From the NCBI GenBank assembly GCA_033964015.1, contig CM066924.1, forward strand, positions 22,936,280-23,000,279: a DNA stretch of 64,000 nt, written 5' to 3'. Positions 57,413 through 64,000 of the stretch are shown here, one piece after another. The translations under genes and the position numbers were made by a program. This DNA comes from Scolanthus callimorphus (taxonomy: Eukaryota; Cnidaria; Anthozoa; Actiniaria; Edwardsiidae). Every line of letters begins with the position of its first letter. The first letter of the stretch is position 1. Below the pieces are notes generated by a model, which was not told where the DNA came from, did not search any database, and was given only the letters and a program-made list of their open reading frames with translations.

Positions 57413-58158
57413 GGTGTGTGTGTCTGTGGTTTTGTCTTTTAATATCGAATGAAGACAAGGAGTGCAGCTGACTGCGGCTCTTTGTCTCCGCGTTTTACTT
57501 ATACACATATTTACCAAAAGCCATCAAATTTGAAACAAACAAAACCATATTCAAATAAACAACAGTTAGTACATGGCATTTATACATACAAATAAAGTAA
57601 ACTTGGGTTTAAAAAAATCCTATTTATATGTCCAACTCATAGTATAAGACCAATCTTAATTCGCTTCTCTGATAAACGTCAATCCGGAAGGTCTTAGAAG
57701 ATGCTGAAGTTATCTGCTGGAGTCTTTACATTCTATCCGAACATCGCGAGGAGTTAAAGAGCTTTATTAGCTGTACCCACTTAAGATACATATTTCTGAA
57801 CATAGTTATCGCGTCCATTAACATCATCCTCGCCAGCGATGATTGGAATTTGCACAGAATTTCATCTTTGGAAAAGCTTTTAATAATGTCGTTAGTGATA
57901 GAGTGGATTTCACATGACTGTAATGAAACCAATTGCAAAGTGATTACATCAATTCTGAACAAAACCTATAGGAGTGATTACCAAATAATTTGAAATTACT
58001 CACGACAGTCATCTAATATCCGCTCTAATGGAAATTCAAACTAGTGAATGTCTTTATTGTCCAGTATCGAAAAATCCTTCAGCTTTTACTTACCTTCATT
58101 CGACACCTCTTTTAATAGTGACTATTCAAACGCCCCCCTCTTCGAGGCTCTGGATTTA
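57413..58158. other. No supported gene
   Basis: Begins with a short (GT)n run at 57414-57424; otherwise featureless. Confidence 0.4.
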
Positions 58159-58487
58159 GCCTGCGTGCAAGCGTTTCCGAGGGGATTTGGAGTCGGAGAA
58201 AAGTCTGAGAGTACGAGCGATTTTCGATGAATTGCCACGCGAAATAGGGGGGGGGGGAGGGGGTGGGCAAGCGTTTCCGTGGGGATTTGGGGTCAGAGAA
58301 AAGTCTGAGAGTACGAGGGAGGCCTGCGTGCAAGCGTTTCCGTGGGGATTTGGGTCAGAGAAAAGTCTGAGAGTCGTACGAGGGAGGCCTGCGTGCAAGC
58401 GTTTCCGTGGGGATTTGGGTCAGAGAAAAGTCTGAGAGTACGAGGGAGGCCTGCATGCAAGCGTTTCGGTGGGTATTTTCGGTCAGG
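58159..58487. repeat. ~63-bp minisatellite, five units
   Basis: Units contain GCAAGCGTTTCCGTGGGGAT, then TTGGGTCAGAGAAAAGTCTG, then AGAGTACGAGGGAGGCCTGC. The first and second are separated by a divergent stretch with GGGGGGGGGGAGGGGG (58249-58264). Overlapping frames on both strands are repeat by-products. Confidence 0.85.
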
Positions 58488-58574
58488 GGGAGGAGGGGCA
58501 AAAATTGAGCGAAGGAGTAGCGAAACAACTGGACAACGTGAAGCTGAACATAGTTTGTGATAGCATTCTTAATA

Positions 58575-58724
58575 CAGTAAAACCGCCGCATATGAGAACC
58601 TGGATTTTAAGAACCTGTTAGGCTAGAATTATGTATGTGAACGGCATGTTTCCTTGTATTTTCAAATCAAATAAGAACCTGTTTTATGCTAAAATCCTAG
58701 GTTCTTATACGCGGGTTTTTACTG
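58575..58724. mobile_element. TA-flanked MITE, 150 bp
   Basis: Ends CAGTAAAACC.GC.TATGAGAACCT and AGGTTCTTATACGCGGGTTTTTACTG, flanked by TA (58573-58574, 58725-58726). CAGT ends and a TA target suit Tc1/mariner. A fragment lies at 40305-40366. Confidence 0.78.
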
Positions 58725-58726
58725 TA

Positions 58727-61076
58727 TTTAGGCACTTAGAGAGTATCATATAATCGATCTATGACTATACAAAATGTCTACTAACCCAATATTGCCGCCT
58801 AGTTAATTACTTTGATTCCTTAGCTGAAACTATGACAAAAACGAAATCTAGAGTAAATTATTCTTTCACGGAATATGAGTTCTAGTTAATGCCTATAGCA
58901 AATGGGACCCTGAAATCTCTAGAACAACATTTTACAATACATCGAGAATAATTACCTCTTACGTTTAATGATAAACCATAACATTTCGTCGCCAGTGACT
59001 GCCTGTAGGCAACAAGTAATTTAGCTTCCGAAGAATGTTTATTACTTAAAGAACATCTTAGAAGAATATATAACTACACTATTTTGTACTGCAAAGAGTC
59101 TTTATTATTATTTGAAATGATCTTTGTTTCAACGCTCCTTTTGAAGCCTTATTACGAGTGGTGCTGCAACAAAACAACTCTGTACAAATGGCACAGTAAA
59201 ACAAAACATGGAATACTTAAAAAGGATAAAAGGGTGGACCTAGAACGAGAAATCGATTATTGACAATTTTCACAGCAAGCCGTAATTTAATCTTTGCGGA
59301 GATTGTCTATTCATTTTTGGTTGTGTTCCTTTTTTCGTGTATGTAAAATATCAAATATTATGAAATGGTTTTACCTTTACCAGATTTCTTGGATGTGTTT
59401 TTGAGGATTTTACTCGCGTGTTCTGTTCTCAGCTTTGGTGGCTATATGCTCTGAAGTACTTCCTTTGATATTCCTTTTCACCCTTTATTGTGCCGAAGCC
59501 TCCTTTTTTGCCGCCTACAAGCTCTGTCACTTCTGATGCTTATCACCTGTTATTACTGGAAGAGTTCACCCAAGCTATCTGCGCATTTGTTTAACATAAT
59601 AGGATAATCCAATGGCGAACCTAATGTCTTTGTGAAGGGTTGCACAGAAACGGGGAAAAGCCGAATAGAACGCAAAACGGAAATTCAATAATACCGAGCA
59701 AATAGTCATTTGTATATACATGCGTGTTTTTTAAAGGCGCTCTTGATTTTGTCATTAACAGAATAACTTTTGCAGTGGGTTGATTGCTTTTTAAAAATAA
59801 CACGCGAGAAATTGCGTACGACAACCAACGTCGAGTTGAAACCATTGTTTTTTTTTTTTCAGGCGTAAACAACGAAATTGTAACGTACTTACCAACGTCT
59901 CACTGCCTCTCAACAGCGCAAAAATTTCTGAAATGTAGACGTGTTCATGCTCCTAAAAATATGCAAAATACTGTCTGTCAGCGTTCTGCCCTTTTTGGAA
60001 TGTAGTTATCTTCAAAGTATTTATATCTCCATCTGCAATCTCAAGATGTGACAGCGATTTTAACTCGTAAAAGACTCCTATTTGTTCCCGTTTAACGATT
60101 TCCGCAAAAAGCGGTATTTCAGCTACTTCAAGCTCGCTTCCGGTGTGAGGTTGACGTTCTGTGGCTTTTTCACTTTAAACATTGCCCGATGGACGATTGA
60201 TGGGTTGAAAGCGTGAATTCTTCAAAGGAATTGTTTGAACGGATGATCTAACGAAGTCCCTCAAAACGTTCATCAAGGGCCACACCTTTTTCCCACGAGC
60301 TAAGACTGTATTTTCTCACATGAATATGATTATTATCAGAATATAAATAATGTTTCACAATCAACTGTGAGACTCAAAGTGGACGTTTTATTTCTTGTAA
60401 GATCTGTGGGTTATCAAACTCCTGTTAATCAGACCCACGTTTTTACTGCTCTTTATCAATCCTTTCTCACGGTGTTATTTTCAATGTTATATCATAACGA
60501 TCAACGAAGGGCACCAAGGATTTCACTCTTTTGTCCATTACAAGATTACTCTAATAGCTTGAGGTAAGAGAAAATTAAAAAAATAATTAACAATAATAAC
60601 AATTCTTTTATAGCCCCTATACAGATGTGTTCTCAGTGCTTAATAATTGGACATCACAATTATGACGTGCCCTCATAGCCGACGTAAAACTATAGTTCCG
60701 AAGAGAAGGCCAGAAACGCGGCCACTGAGCCTAAAGGGCGTTTGATGTTCGAAGCTCAAGAGGCTTCCCTAGTGTTTCCAATAAAACAGGAACAGATTCG
60801 TGATCACCGCCTTTGTTCCTGAAATTGAATTTGCAAATTACTCCGCCAGGAGGGGGCGCGGAATTGTCTTTTTTTGTTATAAAATTTCGTCCAACTTCGA
60901 TTATATTTTGGAGAGCTCTTAAAAATGAGTTCCTGGACTTTTATTCCTCATAGTTAATTTCAAATGCGGTCTGCAGATGAGAGATATAGCTGATCTATAA
61001 GATAGGGGCTTCAATGTATGCGATTTTCACAATCACGAGTGGGTGATCTACCTAGAGAGTATTTTCACTATTTAAC
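58727..61076. other. No supported gene
   Basis: About 2.3 kb of AT-rich sequence with short frames only and no repeat structure that I can define. Confidence 0.45.
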
Positions 61077-61370
61077 AATTAGACCTCAAGGCCAAATGTG
61101 CTATGATGAATAGACCATGAGGCCGAAGGCCGAATGGTCTATTGAGATATCATAGCACATGAGGACGAGAGGTCTAATTATTTTAGTATAAACCAACGAG
61201 TTGGTCAGTTTTGACAATGAATACCATTATTTTATGTTGAAAAAATCAAGTTTTCTTGCAAAGAAAGGTGGTGGTTTTGCCGGGTACGGTCTATCACTAA
61301 TAGACCATTAGTAGCTCAGCCAATCAGGATGCAGGATTTGTAATAGAGCATTAGTTGGTTTATACTAAAA
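61077..61370. mobile_element. Two adjoining foldback units
   Basis: 61077-61179 is a hairpin with AATTAGACCTC...TGTGCTATGAT arms around GGCCGAAGGCC. 61181-61370 has inverted ends TTTTAGTATAAACCAAC / GTTGGTTTATACTAAAA. They may be halves of one element, since AATAGACCAT words are shared. Confidence 0.6.
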
Positions 61371-61372
61371 AC

Positions 61373-61754
61373 GGCAGAGCGGAAATGACCTGCTTAGACC
61401 ACTAAATTCCAAATAATAAGGTCAGGTTAGCTCAGAGAAGCTTGATTTTTTGCATACAGACTCCTTGTCTGATTAAAGACAAAATATCAAAAATGACTTT
61501 TTTCTAATGGATCCGTCTTTGAGATATTAGGCTTTAAACATTGGTTTCTGTGCCATTTTATGGGAGAATTAGTTACTTTGATCAGGAATTATGCAAACTT
61601 TGTTCAATCATATCTAAAATTCATATTCTTCAATTTTCTTAAAAATTTGGAATTAAGCTTTTAGCCATAGAAACTCTTTGTATACGGAATCTTGAGCTTA
61701 TTATTGAAATATGGCAAAGTTAGACATTTCATTTTTGGTCATTTCCGCTCTGTC
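61373..61754. mobile_element. TIR element, 382 bp, with 9-bp TSD (Mutator-like)
   Basis: Ends GGCAGAGCGGAAATGACC and GGTCATTTCCGCTCTGTC. ACTAAAAAC is duplicated exactly on both sides (61364-61372, 61755-61763). A 9-bp duplication is typical of Mutator-like elements. It landed at the terminal ACTAAAA of the neighbouring foldback unit. No coding frame. Confidence 0.82.
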
Positions 61755-61763
61755 ACTAAAAAC

Positions 61764-62272
61764 AGATCGCTCTAGCCCGTAGGGCGCCACGTGGGAAATA
61801 CAGCAAAACGCGAACACCTGATAGTCTAAATAAATGGAGCTTTGCGGTTTTGGGAACAGACTTCATTTGAGCTTCAAACATCCATCGAGATTGAAATGTT
61901 GTTGCCATTTTATGAGAATTGATTCTCTCATAGTCCCACAGCGCACACCACCGACTACACGGCACATAAATTATCATTGCGCAACCTTTTTCAAACAGTT
62001 GTAAATTTGAGAAATCACACCTATTCTATCCTTAATAAATACATTACCATATGAACCAACATGCAACTTTACAGCAACTTATGGAGCAGTTTATAACAAC
62101 TTATGAAGCAACTTATATAGCAGCTTATGGAACAACTTATAGCAACTTATGAAGTTACATATTAAGCAACTTATGAAGCAACGTATGTTTACTTTAACAT
62201 CTGCATCATTCTCTGTTCTTATCCATGAATATGATTTAATTCTATCGGATTCCCCCTTCTCCCCGGAGAAAA
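61764..62272. other. No supported gene; CAACTTATG repeats
   Basis: 62065-62190 is a short degenerate tandem array of (G)CAACTTAT(G/A) words. Otherwise nothing seen. Confidence 0.5.
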
Positions 62273-62619
62273 GGAACAACAGATAAAACTGATGAACTGC
62301 TATGGGCCACATGGGGTAGGTTTGGCCAGCAATTCATTGATAAGGACGTTAAACCGTAGGTCCCGTCTCTCACTACACTACACTAACCGGAACCAGAGGG
62401 ACGTTAAAGAACCACCAGGACGTCGGAAGTTGCCCATCCTCAGTGCAGGGCTTACAACTTACTAACCCACCACACTGACCAGGGAACCTCGTAATTGAAG
62501 CCTCGCTCTGTGAGGATTTCCCGGCCTTCGGGCAAATCATTTAATAAATTAAAAATTAAAATTAAAAAGTAACAACAGATAAAACTGATGAAGTGCTATG
62601 GGCCACACGGGGTAGTTCA
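62273..62619. repeat. SINE-like 3' domain between 46-bp direct repeats
   Basis: AACAACAGATAAAACTGATGAA and GCTATGGGCCACA(T/C)GGGGTAG occur at about 62275-62320 and 62573-62618. Between them are GATAAGGACGTTAAACC, AGGTCCCG, CAGAGGGACGTTAAAGAACC and CCATCCTCAGT, the same domain as the end of copy 1 at 9861-9980, followed by an A/T-rich tail (ATTAAAAATTAAAATTAAAA). It looks like a retroposed copy; the direct repeats are longer than usual target duplications. Confidence 0.6.
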
Positions 62620-62756
62620 TTTCGAGGTTATCGTGCAAAGATAAAAGACTTGCTGATCAAACCTTCAACGAGATAAATGCATCGCACTACTCACGACGCC
62701 GTCTGCGAAAATTTAATCAACACTACCAAAAATTACTAAAAACTACCGACGAAGCA

Positions 62757-62802
62757 TAATAAATAAATAAAAAATAAATAAAAAATAAATAAATAAATAT
62801 TA
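62757..62802. repeat. (AAATA)n-type simple repeat
   Basis: Irregular AATAAATAAA units over about 45 bp. Confidence 0.85.
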
Positions 62803-63559
62803 TTTTCAGTCTGTTTTTCTCATTTCTTATTTTTTCTCTTCACTCGTACTATGATCCTCTATTTCGTTCTCTGTTTGTCTCTCCCTTAGTCAGACACTCA
62901 TTGCTTATCTTGCTTTTTTCGTGTTTTCTTGTACTTTTATTTTATTTTGCTTTGTTCGTATACTCGTCGTGAAGTCTTTCCTGTGCTTGTTCCCTCTGCA
63001 ACACACAATCTAGTACTATCAGTGTTTTCTTTTTTCTCAATACATTGCAATTTTCCAAACTTAAGCGCACCCTAGCTCGATTAGGCCTATGGCGCCGTGC
63101 CAGAGTCGCGCCGTTCCAATAGGTTGCCTGTGCAAATTATTTTATGTCAGATTTTGCACCTATACCTATACCATTATCAAATGTAAATAAAAAAGTACAA
63201 ATAAAGATTGGTGTTGTTGTTGCTTGTTTTCATTCGATATAAGAAGAATTACGCATAGAAATCAAGTAACCATCTACAAATGTACACATAAACTCATCTG
63301 AACACGGTGAAAATATCGCACTACATACCCGATATCAACCAATGGAAATGGATGCTTTCTCCTACTCGGTATGTTGCTATGCTGACTCTATGGCGGCGAG
63401 TGTGGCCGCGCGCGTCTTGATCTAATTTCCTCACAGCATTTTAGTCGATTGGAATTTTTTACTTATCATTCTTACTTAGCATCGTAGTTATAATGTGTGA
63501 CGTCATTATTGACTCTGATAGAAAACAGTTGTGTACCTGCATACATGTTCATGATATTT
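62803..63559. other. No supported gene; possible retroposon 3' end at 63180-63215
   Basis: AATAAAGATTGG followed by (TGT)n at 63202-63222 resembles the 3' tail of a LINE or SINE; no protein remnant precedes it that I recognise. Confidence 0.4.
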
Positions 63560-63801
63560 GAATTATAAAATAGCTACGATAGTACGCGCGCTCTGATTGG
63601 TTGAGAGCTGTGCATTCTCACATTATAAAAGCAATAAAAAGTGGATTTCTGTGATTTATATTGTGATAAACGCACTTGGGATGCTGGAAAAACACTTTAA
63701 AAGTTTGAAACTCACTCGCCGAAACTCTTCTCGTGTTTTCCAGCATCCCTCGTGCGTTTCTCACATGATAAACCACGGAAATCCGCTTTTTATTGCTTTA
63801 A
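63560..63801. mobile_element. Foldback element with CGCGCTCTGATTGG block
   Basis: The left part has AATAGCTACGATAGTACGCG and CGCTCTGATTGGTTG as in 34183-34465. The main arms are AAAGCAATAAAAAGTGGATT ... GATGCTGGAAAAACAC (63626-63696), inverted at 63732-63801. The left subterminal block has no obvious partner on the right. Confidence 0.62.
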
Positions 63802-63879
63802 CATTTTGCGGCGATTTGCGCGACTGATGCGATCAGAGTGTATCCCAGAGTTCATTGTTTTCTAGACCAGAATTCATTT

Positions 63880-64000
63880 CGGTCGCTTCATTTCATTGTT
63901 ATGCGCGATCGATGAGATCAAATGGAAAAATACGATCGCAAGGATCGCACCGACCGTGAGTGCACTTTTTCATGCCATCTGCGCGATCGGTGCGATTATA
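63880..64000. repeat. Start of a GCGATCG-rich repeat, cut by the window end
   Basis: GCGCGATCGATGAGATC, ACGATCGCAAGGATCGCACC and GCGCGATCGGTGCGAT are self-complementary words. Probably part of another inverted-repeat element that continues beyond the window. Confidence 0.4.

Noticed and set aside
58112..58591. Several 60-82-codon frames on both strands
   Set aside because: Translations of the ~63-bp minisatellite in different frames.

Overview
The window looks like nuclear DNA from an animal, most likely an anthozoan cnidarian (coral or sea anemone). Three things point this way: AT-rich non-coding DNA that is full of short inverted-repeat transposons, CR1/L2-type LINE remnants, and a dispersed set of neuropeptide-receptor-like class A GPCR genes. 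The species cannot be named from the sequence alone. Gene density is very low. Only three cellular protein genes can be supported, all class A GPCRs on the minus strand. Two are single-exon (3378-4586 and 13814-15016). One has two coding exons (45863-48909) with a phase-1 intron of about 1.95 kb in intracellular loop 3. The three are paralogues: they share (F/Y/Q)RC in place of the DRY motif, a TM6 LLP(G/V)Q(I/V)AWM block and a TM7 H(A/S)C(V/L)NPxxYG block.

Layout. 0.18-2.29 kb: a head-to-tail dimer of a non-autonomous Helitron with precise A|TC...CTAG|T ends. 3.4-4.6 kb: GPCR 1. 7.5-8.6 kb: a tandem duplication in which each copy carries a different MITE, giving an internal empty/filled-site pair. 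9.3-10.6 kb: a duplicated tRNA-headed SINE-like unit. 10.9-12.1 kb: GGCGAC-rich direct repeats enclosing a TA-flanked MITE. 13.7-15.0 kb: GPCR 2 with a MITE 27 bp past its stop. 15-45 kb: no convincing gene, but many TIR and foldback elements (several with clean TTAA, TA or 8-bp target duplications), two LINE 3' stubs, a triplicated unknown unit (33.5-36.3 kb), and an 800-bp TIR element inserted inside an ACAGAAC minisatellite (42.2-43.5 kb). 45.3-48.9 kb: GPCR 3; its C-terminal tail segment has been tandemly copied downstream, and its intron holds a 56-bp minisatellite of 19 units rich in GACGTCAC. 49.8-52.4 kb: a 5'-truncated, frameshifted CR1/L2-like LINE. 53-64 kb: further TIR elements, including one with a 9-bp target duplication and two with poly-G/poly-C ends.

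The GPCRs probably act at the plasma membrane as G-protein-coupled peptide or small-ligand receptors. They are a locally expanded family rather than a pathway. Everything else is mobile or repetitive DNA. The most interesting items are the shared loss of the acidic DRY residue in all three receptors, the in-frame second copy of the tail just past the GPCR 3 stop codon, the CRE-like minisatellite in the GPCR 3 intron, and the Helitron dimer.
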